Origin: Amborella trichopoda
Taxonomy: Eukaryota > Streptophyta > Magnoliopsida > Amborellales > Amborellaceae
Assembly (NCBI RefSeq): GCF_000471905.2
Contig: NW_006497560.1
Coordinates: 135,323 to 199,322, forward strand
DNA: 64,000 bases
Direction of reading: 5' to 3'
Translations under genes and position numbers: made by a program
Notes under the pieces: generated by a model
The model's input: the letters and a program-made list of their open reading frames with translations, nothing else
Databases searched by the model: none
Told to the model about the DNA's origin: nothing
Shown: positions 24,007 to 34,821 of the stretch, piece after piece
How the letters are laid out: each line of letters begins with the position of its first letter
Numbering within the stretch: the first letter of the stretch is position 1

Positions 24007-24357
24007 TTCGTTGACATTAGACCTCTTTGTGGATCCGAAAGTTTATTTAGAAGTTTATGTTTGGATGATTGTTTCATCCGGGCAGGCATATGCGCGCGCA
24101 AGCCCTAAGTTGGACGGTGGTGATTGCAAGAAATGACCGTACAGAAACCGCACCCTTATATCTATCAGCATACTACTGTTAAAATAAACAATTGTTAACT
24201 TGGATGACATCAAATTCTTCGTGGATCCCCAAATTTGCTGAGAAGTTTAATGCTTGGGATGATTGTTTCATCCAGGCATATATGCCCGCACAAGCCCTAA
24301 GTTGGACGGTGGTGATTGCAAGAAATGCAGTAAAGAAACCGCGCCTTTATATCTATC
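24007..24357 (+). repeat. 192-bp tandem duplication
   Basis: GTGGATCC occurs at 24,029 and 24,221, and the long shared word GCCCTAAGTTGGACGGTGG follows in both copies, 192 bases apart. GATGATTGTTTCATCC, GATTGCAAGAAATG and TTATATCTATC are shared too. The second copy has about ten substitutions and small length changes. Confidence 0.85.
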
Positions 24358-24459
24358 GGAAAAGGTTTATATACTTCCCCCAAAACATAGAAGATTTATA
24401 CTTCTCCTACCATCCAGCCATCCAATTTTGATCAAGAGAGCCACTCACCGTTTAATCTT

Positions 24460-24790
24460 AGATCCGACGTCTCAAAGTATTTTATTTTTAATTTTTTTAT
24501 ACAAATTGGATGAGTATGAAATTTCGTACTTGCCATCTTCTCATTGGGGCGCACCTATAAAATATATTAAAAATAATTTTTCGATAAAATATAATGACCA
24601 AAATACCCCTTGAAACTTTCAAAAGTATTTTGGTCATTTTATTTTATTGAAAATATTTTTTTTATATATTTTCACTTGTGTGAGTTTAATAGGGGATTGG
24701 ATGTCCAAAATTTGGTGTCAAAATAATTTATAAAAAAATAATTAAAAATAAAATAGTATAGAGACGTGACATTGTGATTGGAACAATCTT
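24460..24790. mobile_element. Fold-back (MITE-like) element
   Basis: The centre is a long imperfect palindrome: AAAATATATTAAAAATAATT beginning near 24,557 pairs with the stretch ending near 24,676, and ATGACCAAAATAC pairs with GTATTTTGGTCAT around a 23-base loop. Further out, GACGTCTCAAAGTATTTTAT near 24,468 pairs with the complement of ATAGTATAGAGACGTGAC near 24,770. The whole interval is thus one inverted repeat of about 330 bases with no coding capacity. The outer ends and the target duplication are not certain. Confidence 0.6.
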
Positions 24791-25627
24791 AACTCCCCAT
24801 TCAGAATGGACGGTTGAATAAGAAGAAGAATATAAGTATTATGCTGTAGAGGAAGCATAAAAAACTTGCCCATATCTATCACCAAATTAGTGTTAAAAGA
24901 AACAATTGTTTATATGAGAGGGAAGTGGGCCATTATTTTCTTTATGTTTCATTTCCTAGTAGGTAATGAGTCTATTTCTTTCAATCTACTCTTGCCAACT
25001 AGGTTAAAAGACGTGATAAAGAGCTAAAAAAATGTGAACATAAACCCAGGCAAGAATAGAATAACAAGAAATGAAAAAAGATAAAACCAATAGGGAAAGA
25101 AGTCAAAAAATTTTTGGAGGAAAAGTAAAGAAAAGTAATTTATTTCGTTTCACGAAATTGGTGACTTCTCTTGGACCACTTTCTTTATTTTAGCGAAGTA
25201 CTAGGGCTTACTTCAGACTCGACATGGACACGTGTGGATGTGGAGGGGTGAGGGTTCACAGAAATGAAAGATCAAATACCCGAAAGAAAAAAATAAAAAA
25301 TAAAAAAAATAAATAAATAAAATGAAAGGGTGGGTCATATCGCAATACTTCGGAAAGAAAACAAAACCGTGGTACCCACTCTCACCAACGCGTACCAACG
25401 CGCACAAAACGATTGGCAAACAAAGAAGCGAGATAGAGACGGGTGTCAAAAGATTTTATGCTCCTGAGGGAGCATATCCTTTTTTAACTCTACAATTCAG
25501 GAGCATTTTTGGTACTTCAAACTTTTGAGGATATAACCTCTTTGACATGGTGGACAATCTATAAAAAAGGAAAAAAAAGAAAAATAGGTTGATCTTTTTT
25601 TAAGTAGGAAAATTATATCATGCAGGC
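24791..25627. other. Intergenic sequence with a promoter-like piece
   Basis: No gene was seen. A GC-richer piece at 25,200-25,460 has a CACGTG at about 25,230 and CAACGCG words, which recall a promoter. No coding sequence with support follows it. Confidence 0.45.
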
Positions 25628-25820
25628 TGGATCGCATGATTATGTATACAGTCCAAAAAACGTAAAGCATCTATATTAAAGATGGATGCAAATAGGTGTT
25701 CCATCTAAAAACAATGAAATCTAACGGTCCAAATGTTTTCTTACTAGATTTATTATTTATAGTTTTTAAAATTTACTTATTTTCGATATTCATGCTCTCC
25801 ATGTTAGAGATTACATATCC
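25628..25820 (+). repeat. Dispersed repeat, copy 2
   Basis: This is the second copy of the repeat at 12,368-12,560, in the same orientation. Shared words include GGATCGCAT, AAAGCATC, CATCTAAAA and ATATTCATG. Both copies lie between decayed elements and have similar length. Confidence 0.55.
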
Positions 25821-28224
25821 TTAAAAATTAAATCAACAAATCCATCACAAAAATAATTTTATTAATAGGTAAGCATTTCTACATATACGAGTATTTAAAA
25901 AACTCATAATCCAAATTCTGATTTTTTAAAAATGATCATCTTAAAATTATTGAGCGCATACAAAATTTTAAACAAAAATTATTTTCCAATTTATTCGAGG
26001 GACTAATTATACAATATCTTTCGCATGGGAGCACACTATAGGTGCCCAACTCAAAACACCCCACACGCAAAAGTCACAAAGCCTAGTGCTAGTGCACAAC
26101 AGCTCCCAAAGCCACGAAACCCAATCCAAATGCTCTGGGGATTCCAAATCCAAGCCCACATCCATCCACCCTTCGAATATTGGAGAAAAAAATATGGGAC
26201 TATGCATTCTTCAATGCCTTTCCCTGTGATGAAAATGGCAACTCCAGAAGATTCTTTTAAGGAGTACATACACAAAAAAGGCCACACAACCTTTACAATG
26301 ATTGCTTCCTCAGAAAAGAGGAAAACTTCACACACCCCATTATATATATAGATGTTTAGAAGGTCCCATTCACTCACATATATGTATTTAATTTAATTTG
26401 AGTACATAAGGGGAGGGCGGTAGTGGAAGGGTGAATGGGATGGAGAAAGATGATTAGCCTTTAGATTGTTTATTCCAAGGAACCAGGTTGTGGCAGCTCT
26501 AGAGTTGTCCAGGTCCCAAAATTAGGGCAATTTTTCCACTATGTTTTGGGACTTGAGGCTAAGAAGTGTCTAGTTATTGGGGCCAATGTCCCCCCCCTCA
26601 ATCTCTCTCATGGGGCGGTTGCCCAGTCACACCTCAATAGAGGGCGGTTCTTGGTTCTTGTGGATCTCATCTCTCTAGGAAATGGATGATGTGTCCTTTT
26701 CTCACACCATGTAGGGTGCTATGTCTGCATAAAGTGCTATGGAGCATGCTCATGTGGATCATGAGAGAGAGTCCTTTTAGAGCGAGAGAGAGTGAAGGAT
26801 TCTGTTTTAGTAGAGAGAGAAAGAGAGGGAGGGAGAAAAATGGAGGCTTTTTGATGAGTTTTTATATATATGAGATCATGGTGCATCATGGTAGTGTCAT
26901 CCTATTGTGAATAAAGTAAGAAAGAAATCAACATGTTTCTTGCTTGTGAATAGGGGAAGAAACTTGGGAGAAAAATATAGTTTAACCCACAAAGAGGAAA
27001 AGGGGGAGATCAATTAAAGTATCTCCCCATTATGTTTTGTCCATCTCCCATCTCATTATGCTCCTTTACATTTGTTCTTCACAGGCTTGTCCCTACGTGT
27101 ACTGATACCTTATCTTCTTCTTACACATGGCTTCTACATTGTTCTTGTCGTGGGCCACTTCTCCCTCTCTCTCTATTCATCTTTCTCTCTCTAGTTATTG
27201 ATGTGCTTCGTGCGTAGCCTCAAATGCAGGACGAGCACCCATTTAGGGAAAGTCATTAGGGCACGGACATGCCTCACCCATCAACAATCCAAAAAGTCGA
27301 TTATGACATGTTAAAATCTTTATGTTTTTATAGTGTGATTTATGAGTGACTCAAAGGTCAAATGAAACAAGGATGTTAAGACAGAAAGATCTTATAGAAA
27401 GTCTTCATCCCCTTTCACACCAGAGAGAATGAAAGGAAGAGATGGTATATTTGGGTCTACCAAGGAATGGAGAGTTCTTCAAGAATTTTATGTGGGCACC
27501 ACTTTTGAGGGATGACTGATGAGTGTGTGCATCATAATCCAACTTATTTAAATTCACACACAAATCATTGCCTGAATAAAAACTAGGACGTATTGCACCA
27601 CGTAAGAATGATGGAATCAAAGAAATAGCGAATATGATTGAATTTGGGGAGGAGAGAGTACAAAGAGCATATTAGAGAAAATAAAGGCAAGAAAGAGAAT
27701 TTATGCTCGTGTTTCCAAAAATTATCCTCATTATACAGACGTCATCTGTAAAGACATTATTTATCTTTTTATATGGATGTTACAATTATTTTTATCCCTT
27801 AAATTTCAAATTAGGTGGATGTAAGAGTGTCATTAAATAGAAGCAAAGCTTTAATTATTTTTTTCTCAAGCTTCGTGACTCACTCCAAGCCTTCCAATTT
27901 GATATCTAATGGGTGAAAATGATTGTGACCTCCATGAACAAAAGATAAATGGGTCTCTTTATAGACAATCCCTAATATACAGAAAAAATATTTGTATTTT
28001 ATGTTTATGTCCCCCCCCCCCTCCTCCCTCTAAAATGCTGCATTGGGGCCTTCAAAGTCCCAAATTGTCTATAACTTCATACCGATGTTACGCCTTCAAA
28101 GTTGAAAGTTATAACCTACGATGTCTTAAGCCATTTATTGAGTTCAAGCCTTGAATGGCCATTGTAAGTAGTAACCCATCTTTTAAATTTTTTGTGAAGG
28201 GACTTCGGTCATTTCTTTGACTGC
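25821..28224. other. Intergenic sequence, no gene seen
   Basis: Several frames of 60-108 codons occur but none has recognisable similarity, and those at 26,007-26,377 overlap on both strands. A TATATATATAG run lies at 26,340-26,350. GA-rich stretches at 26,764-26,840 and CT-rich ones at 27,160-27,200 are present, and a C run sits at 28,013-28,024. A decayed element cannot be ruled out. Confidence 0.5.
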
Positions 28225-29689
28225 TGGATTTGGTGCTATCCAAAATCACCCACATTAGAGCATTTTATATTATGTAGGATTGAGTGTTTGAAGGAATTTT
28301 TCAACACCTTGTGTCTTGGCACAAATAAAGAGAAGCTAGGTATATAGTCCTGATTCAGAAGTGGAATTTTCAACAGTCATAGAATTACCCAAGACTGATG
28401 AAAATGTTCCTAAGGACTTCATAAAGTTGTCTGCCAAATTTCGTTGCAATTCAACATATCTAAGGCAGAGCAGACGAAGAAACAGTTTGGGAAAAATTAG
28501 CCTCTAGCACCCTGAAACGGATGCTATAACTGGAACCATATTACCAGAACGTCATATGGCTGTGGGACTACCGCCATCAAATTTAGAATAGTAAAAAACC
28601 CTAATGGGTCAAGTTTCCAGTCAATCAGACGCTCCAAAACAAAGTTATTACCGAAATACTAAAAAGGGGTAGGCTGCACGCTATTCCCATGCGCCCTCCC
28701 TGCATCAGTTGCCATTAATGAAGAATGGTTTTCACAGTTTTGGGCTCAACTTTGGAAGGCCGTATCTCCCTTGTTTTGAGTCGGATCAAACTCAAATTTT
28801 GAGAGTGTGTTCGTCTCGTCATACTGAGCATTTTGATATGTGGCACGACCCGTGATGTCATTTGAGCAAGGAGAAAAACTAGAGAGAAGTTGACGATTTG
28901 TAGTAAAAGGTGCAGAAAAATCAGCAATGACACACCTCGATCGAGCAGCCATATCACGATGCATGCAAAACAGATCGACGTGAAACCAATTCCACGAGAT
29001 CTGAGGCTACATCTGGGCTGAACCTCGCATGTGATGAACGTTTGGATTCGACAAACAAGGGGGACAAAGTTGTTGTAAATTCTGGCCACCAGAATTCAAA
29101 TTCTGACCAAAAACCCAAAAGTAGAAAATCATCGTTTAGGCTCAAAATTGAGTTGCGCTTGTTGCCAAACGATTGTAATGGCATGCTCGTCTTAATTCAG
29201 CTAAGAAATAGTGAACACATGTTTAGAAATGGGCATAATCTTGATCCAAAGATCGCAAGTTTCTCACAAATTTCACATCACATGATCATGGCCCAAAAAA
29301 ACGATTTGTGATTCGAAATGGGTATCAAAACGATCGTCATTTGAGCCCAATAAAAAAACAATCATCTTTTGGCCGAACGACCGTCGGAGCAACTCTGAAT
29401 CAGCCCTAGAAGATTGCACACGTTCTAGGGCAGCAATAGGGACTTACTTGCAATTACGTAAATCGTTGGGCAAAAGCAAAATCGTCATTTATCCCCCATT
29501 TTTAGAATTTCTTTTAATTCAATTAAATTGTAATTTTCAACAATTAGGGTGAATTTTGGGCATCCACCCATGTTTGAGCCCCACCTCTACATATACACGT
29601 GATATCTCAATGTAATGAACCCAATTAGATCCCGACTTTATGAATAAATATGGAGGCCTTAGCTTGAGTTTATGGGCCACGTCCTGAAG

Positions 29690-31170
29690 AGAGAAAGAGG
29701 AGAGAGAAGAAAAGGTCTGGTACTCTTTAGTTAAGGTAATTTTCTCTCTTCTCTCTTTTTCTCTCTCATCCTCTTTTCTCTCTCTCCTCTTCTTTCTTTC
29801 TCTCTCCTCTTCTTTCCTTCTTTCTCTCTCATTTCTTTCTCTCTCATATTCTTTCTTTCTTTCTCTCAACTCTTCTTTTTTTCTCTGTCTTCTTTCTTTG
29901 TTTCTATTCTTTGTTTTCTCGCTTTCCCCTTTCCTTTTCTCTCTCCTCTCTTTCCTGCTTTCTCTCTCTTCCTCCCTTCCTGGTTTCTCTTCTCTCTTTC
30001 TTTTCTCGCTCTCCTCGTTCCTTTCTCTGTCATGCACGATGATATCTGCTGTCGAGCATGACGTTTTGCCCCTTCTGTCAATCTCTCTGGGATGGGTACA
30101 GTAAGCCAGGCCCTTTCTCGAGTGACGAGCCGGGCCTCTATCCAAATTCCTTTTCCTTCTCCTCCTTTTGTGCACGATGGTACCCACTGCCGTGCATGTC
30201 ATCTCTCACCCCATGCTTTGACAAAGACACTGGACTGGGTGCTTTCCCGAGTGGTGGGCCAGGTCATGTCTGAGTCCCTCTTGGCCTGCACGACGGTGTT
30301 TATTGCCGCGCATGTCTTTTCTTCTCTCTCACTCGTCATGCACAACAGTGCTTATTACTGTGCATGTTTCTTCTTCTCTCTCTAGTCATGAACGACGGTG
30401 ATTACTGCTGTCCATGATCTCTTTTTTTTTCTCTCTCTCTTTCTCTCCTGTCATGAATGATAGAGCCTATCGCCATTCATGTTCTTTCTTATTCTCTCGC
30501 TTCTCATGGACAACAGAGCCTATCGTCGCCCATGTTCTTTCTTCTTCTCCCTCTCCTGTCATGGACAACAGAGCCTATCGCCGTCTATGTTCTTTCTTCT
30601 TCTCCTTCTCCTGTCATGGATGATAGAGCTTATTGCCATCCATGTTCTTTCTCTTTCTCCTTCTCTTGTCATGGACAACAGAGCTTATCGTCGTCCATGT
30701 TCTTTATCTTTCTCCCTCTCATGTCATGAATGGCAGAGCCTACGGCCGTTCATGGCTTTCTCTCATATCTCTTTCTTGTGATGCACGTCAGTGCCGCATG
30801 ACTCTTCTCCTTTTCTCTCTTCAGTCATGAACGGCAGTGCTTACTGCCGTCCATGACTTCCTTCCTCATCTTCTTACTCTCTGTTCTCTTTCTTCTCTTT
30901 TCTTTTTCTCTTCATTCTCTTCATTCTCCTCTTTTCCTCTCTCACCTTCCCACTCTTCTTTCCTCTCTCTCTTTATCTCTCTTCTTTCCCCTCTTCGCAT
31001 TTTTTTCTCTTCTGTCCTCTCTTATCTCTCTTCTTTCTCTCTTACCTCTCTTTTTTCCCTCTCTCTCTCTCCCCTCTTTCCTTTTCTCTGTCTCTTCTCT
31101 AACTCTTCCTCTTCGACCTCTTCTTCTCTTCTCTTTTCTCTTCTCTTTCTCTTCTCTCTTCACTTTTCTT
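29690..31170 (+). repeat. Pyrimidine-rich tract with an inverted-repeat array (LTR-1)
   Basis: The + strand is almost all C and T except for islands of about 35 bases. Between 30,028 and 30,857 there are about 13 islands, spaced 54 bases apart in the regular part (30,451; 30,506; 30,559; 30,615; 30,669; 30,724). Each is an inverted repeat of the form GTCATG...CATGAC or CATGGAC...GTCCATG. The best, 30,824-30,857, has 15-base arms with one mismatch around a GCTT loop. The same layout but another sequence is found in LTR-3 and LTR-4. Confidence 0.85.
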
Positions 31171-31569
31171 CTTTCATTTGACCAGAGGACAGGTTAAGGT
31201 TTGTGCGGCCAAGTTAGTCTTGTCATTGAGCAGTTTAGCTACAGTGGTCTAAGTCACCGTGCTAATCTAACTGCTATATCAAGCTAACCGTGGTGCTAGA
31301 TTAGTCAGTGTGTTGGTTTTGAAGTTGAATAGTTCAGCCGTCGTGTCGGTCAGAGCCACCATGGCCGTCTAGCTACCACACCAAATCAGCCACCGCACTA
31401 GTCTTGCCCCTGTGATAGTTTAGCTGCCTGGTCAAATTTCTTCTCTCTTATTCATCTCTATCATCTCTTTTCTCCTCTTCTCTTTCCTTATTCTACTTCT
31501 TCCTAATTTCTTTCTCTCTCTTAAGCATATTAACCTTCATTCATTTCTAAAACACACATTTGATCTTTA

Positions 31570-31895
31570 AAGTATTGGTTGAAAGCTATACCAGTCTTTA
31601 GAGCCATTCCTTAAAGCACTGGTTGGAAAGCCATACTAGTCTTTAGAGCCATTTTTTTAAAGTCATTGAACGCCATACAAGTCTTTAAAGCCCTTTCTTT
31701 AGAGAACTGGTTGAAAGCCATACCATTCCTTGGATTATTGGGTGAAAAGTAAACCAGCCTCTAAGAGTTTATTTTTCTCCTCTTTGAGAGATTAGTTGAA
31801 AGCCATACTAATCTTTCATTTTCTAACATTCCTTTTTTTTTTTCTCTCATCTTTATTCTACCGTCTTTTCTTAGTCTGGAAGACTAGGTGAACAT
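31570..31895 (+). repeat. Second inverted-repeat array in LTR-1
   Basis: About six units carry the dyad ACTGGT...ACCAGT or a worn form, each with a TTGAAAGCCATA-like loop, followed by CTTTAGAGCC. They start near 31,574, 31,618, 31,670, 31,706, 31,791 and 31,880. The unit sequence is unrelated to the array at 30.0-30.9 kb although it has the same size and layout. Confidence 0.7.
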
Positions 31896-32315
31896 CATAA
31901 TAGTTTCCATTTCTTTATTCTACCCCTTCATTGTACGCTCGTGTGCATTCACTAAAAGGCAAAGCGAGGTCCTCTGACCCACTTGTCTTGTATACTAACA
32001 AGTACGCGTGTGATTGTAGAAACAGGAGAGAACAGGTCAAGGGAGGCGATTGCGAACTAGCCGTAGGCTTGAGGGGCTTTCCATCGTGGTCTAAGAGGGT
32101 ATCCACGGGAGTCAGCCCGATTGCATCACGAACCCAGGTGAGGTGTGTTTTACCTCACACACTAATTCCTCTCTCACTGGTTGGTGTACCTGCTATTGTT
32201 TTATAAACAAGGTTCCCGAGAGAGCAGTCTCAAGCCCCGGGTTCTCTTTAAAACCCGAGACACGTGTCACCAGGTCAACCAAACCCGGGGGCAAGATCGA
32301 GGAATCTAACCAGCT

Positions 32316-32334
32316 TGGCGACTCCATTGGGGAC
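32316..32334 (+). promoter_or_regulatory. Primer-binding site of the + element
   Basis: TGGCGACTCCATTGGGGAC begins three bases after the LTR end. Plant Tat/Ogre elements commonly have TGGCGACTC-type sites and are reported to use an arginine tRNA. The site defines the sense of LTR-1 and shows that LTR-1 is a 5' LTR. Confidence 0.75.
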
Positions 32335-34820
32335 ACACTACCCCATCATCGGATCGTCCTTGTTTGGTCCGTCTCTCGTTTTATTTCTGTTAATTGCAAC
32401 ACATGACTTTTGGGTTCTCTAACCCATTTATCCGAATAGGGGACTTTCTAATCCCCGCATTTGGAAAGTCACCCCAGGAACAGTTTCCCAGAACCTCATT
32501 CCCAACTTTCCTCTTGAGTGAAGACCCAGTGTTTGGCTCCCAGGTTTTGACCTGGATAGGTGTGAGGAGGGAATTGAAAGTCCCTAACTCCCCATCTCCA
32601 AGCTTTAGTGGACCTCCCACCAAAGTACCTTGCATGGGTGGCACACTTACCCCCACTCACATCATGCACCTTGTCACCGGTAAGTCACTTGCAGGTCGTA
32701 TTGCCGAGGTATGTCGAAAGGCTACCCAGTCCATAGCTGCGAAAGGCAAACAACTTGTCGTTGCTCCTGTTGGTCGCTGTAAGGCTACCCCCTAAATTCC
32801 TCCACCACCGTGGGTCTCTATGCTCAGAGGCTCAACACATCAAGGAGGAGACCCTGGGGGCTCCACCTCTCGCACACATACCAATGTTTGTGGGTCATCC
32901 ACTCGAGCCACACCTAGGGGAAACCGCTGTGTCGCCTCAAGTTGGTTTCCAAGATTGGGTCTCCTCTCGACAAATCTTGCCCGTGCCATGCATGAGCATC
33001 CCACCATTTGGGGTGATGCTATCCCTGAGTCAACCCGAGTACACGGAAGACGACCCCCTCACCTTCTCTCTCAGCACACACTTGCGCACCCTGTAAGACG
33101 TAGTTTCCCTCTTGTTCCCTTACAAACACGTGCTCACGGTTCTCGGCTTATTAAGACCAAACTAGTTACTTGAGCCCGGGTTGATATCTAAATCACCCGG
33201 AATTCTACCTGAAGGTGCACACACGTGCCACCATCATGGGCTGCTCTTGGCCCTCGACGCAGACATCGTCGCGAGTGCCCCCTTCTCCCCAGGGTAAGCA
33301 CCTCAAGACGTGGTACTCGTAGACCTTCCCCAAAAGTACCATCTTGAGCCAATCCCATCAGATCGGTCGTATCTCGGGAACCCACAAAAGAGCTCAAGGC
33401 AAAGGCCCGAAAGGTGACAAAGTCCTTCATCCCCCGACTTCTTTCAAGATAAGGCAGGGGCCCAGATTAACCATTGTTCGAGGTCCACACTCCTTGCCTC
33501 ATCTCATGGAGACGGCTCCCTCATGCTCAAGAAAAGTGGACGAGTCCCGGTCCTAATCCCAGCTCTAGCGAGTGGTGCATCAGGGTCTCAAGGCTAAACA
33601 TGATAGAGGTCTTCGAATCCTCACCAGGGAAGCGACTAGGACAACTAGGGCAACCAACCCCGTTGACCTTCTTCCCAAGAACCCTTTCTACCCACTCCAA
33701 AAGACAATAAAGCTTGAAGAAGAAGCACCAGAATCTTGCGTGATTGTCAGCATCATAGGAGACGACTTGACCTTATAGCACTCACGGTCCCAAGACCGTC
33801 AAGAATCGGTTCTCACGCGGTCGGCATACAAAACTCGAATCCAGTTGGGGCACACCGAACCCTTACTAATCGACTTGCCACTACCAGTCTGGCAAGCACG
33901 AAAGACTTCGACTGCACCAGAGACTGACCTTCTAGAAGAAAGGGTCAGTGTGATGGTCATCGACGAGCCTAAAGATAATCAAGAGGAATGCATGAATAGG
34001 TTCGAACACATGGTGCGTACGATGATGAAAAAATCGACCGTATGGAGAATGCTCGGCTCTCTAGGAATTCATCCCAACAGGAGGCTAACTCCCACCATTC
34101 TGTTGATACAGCCCCGAGACCTCCTCACCATACGGCTTCGCATGAAAATTTTGCTCCTCGTCCAAGCTCACAAGTTGACATTAACAGCATGGTCACCCAT
34201 AGCTTGCGAGGCAGGCAGATCTTGGGTATGCAGGGGACAATGCTCTATCAAAAGTCGTACCCCTTGTACATTGACCAGGTCCCTTTCCCCCCTAACTACC
34301 AGAGGGGAAGGCTCCCCCTCTTCAATGGCATGAGTTCCCCTCATCAGCATATTGCTTACTTTCAAGTAACATGTCAAGAAACAACATCTAGTGGGAGGCT
34401 CCTGCTTCGTAAGTTTGTTGAAACCCTTAACGACGCAGCATTTCAGTGGTATGCTCGACGCCCACCCAACTCGGTGCAAACTTGGGAGGAAATGGAGCAA
34501 TTGTTCTACTAATGTTTTTATGAGGTCGAGAGAGAGGTTTAGGCCATCGATCTTCTCACCTTGACCCAGGGACCAGATGAACCTGTTGATCAGTTCATAG
34601 CGAGATCGAGAGACTTGCCTACTTACTAATCCAATCCCATGTCTGAGATTGAAGCAGCCCAGACTTGTGTCCGTAATATGCGGCTTGAGATCGCTTTACA
34701 TGTTGAGGCCTCGAATCCAACCTCCATGTCAAAGCTGATTTCCATGTCAGTTCGTATCGAAAGCTTGTTCCGACATCATGGTGGGTCATGACCACAGTCC
34801 TCAAGTGCAAGTGATGTGGC
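32335..34820 (+). pseudogene. gag of the + element, broken and 3'-truncated
   Basis: A leader and gag follow the primer-binding site. A 133-codon frame at 32,394-32,795 is open but not recognised. The gag core is clear from 33,950 on: VMVIDEPKDNQEE, then after a frame change YIDQVPFPPNYQRGRLPLF (34,270), the retrotransposon-gag helix region LLRKFVETLNDAAFQWYARR (34,400) and WEEMEQLFY. Stops follow at 34,510 and 34,543, and the reading continues as a DEPVDQFIARSRDLP segment and an EIALHVEASNP segment to about 34,790. The protein would form the nucleocapsid-like core of the retroelement particle. At least two stops and two frame changes inactivate it. It ends abruptly at the LTR-2 junction, so no zinc knuckle, protease or pol is left. 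Confidence 0.8.
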
Positions 34821-34821
34821 G

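Larger units (their letters stand above)
28225..32312 (+). mobile_element. LTR-1 of a large Tat/Ogre-like Ty3/gypsy element
   Basis: This long terminal repeat is recognised by similarity, in reverse complement, to 34.82-37.43, 47.36-50.44 and 56.27-59.19 kb. It runs from TGGATTTGG to AACCA and is followed three bases later by the primer-binding site, which sets its sense as +. The U3 part (28.2-29.6 kb) is the best conserved. A TATA-like CATATACACG lies at 29,590. After about 29,690 it becomes a pyrimidine-rich region with two arrays of short inverted repeats, and the U5 end at 31.9-32.3 kb is again conserved. The length is about 4.1 kb against 2.6-3.1 kb for the other three; the difference lies in the arrays. 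The left edge is inferred from LTR comparison and could be off by some tens of bases. Confidence 0.75.

Noticed and set aside
26007..26377. Overlapping frames of 108 codons on both strands, with a TATA-like run at 26,340
   Set aside because: No conserved motif, both strands equally open, and the TATA-like run lies at the end of the frames without a following gene.
29537..30202. Long frame of 221 codons, Arg/Glu/Lys-rich, minus strand
   Set aside because: It is the translation of the purine strand of the CT-rich LTR-1 tract. Such tracts stay open by composition, and it lies antisense within the LTR.
30837..31197. Overlapping Ser/Leu/Phe-rich frames of 114 codons
   Set aside because: Translation of the pyrimidine-rich LTR strand, open in more than one frame; not a gene.
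32394..32795. Intact frame of 133 codons right after the primer-binding site
   Set aside because: Not listed as a separate gene because it has no recognised similarity and lies in the gag leader, where open frames of this size also occur in other phases.
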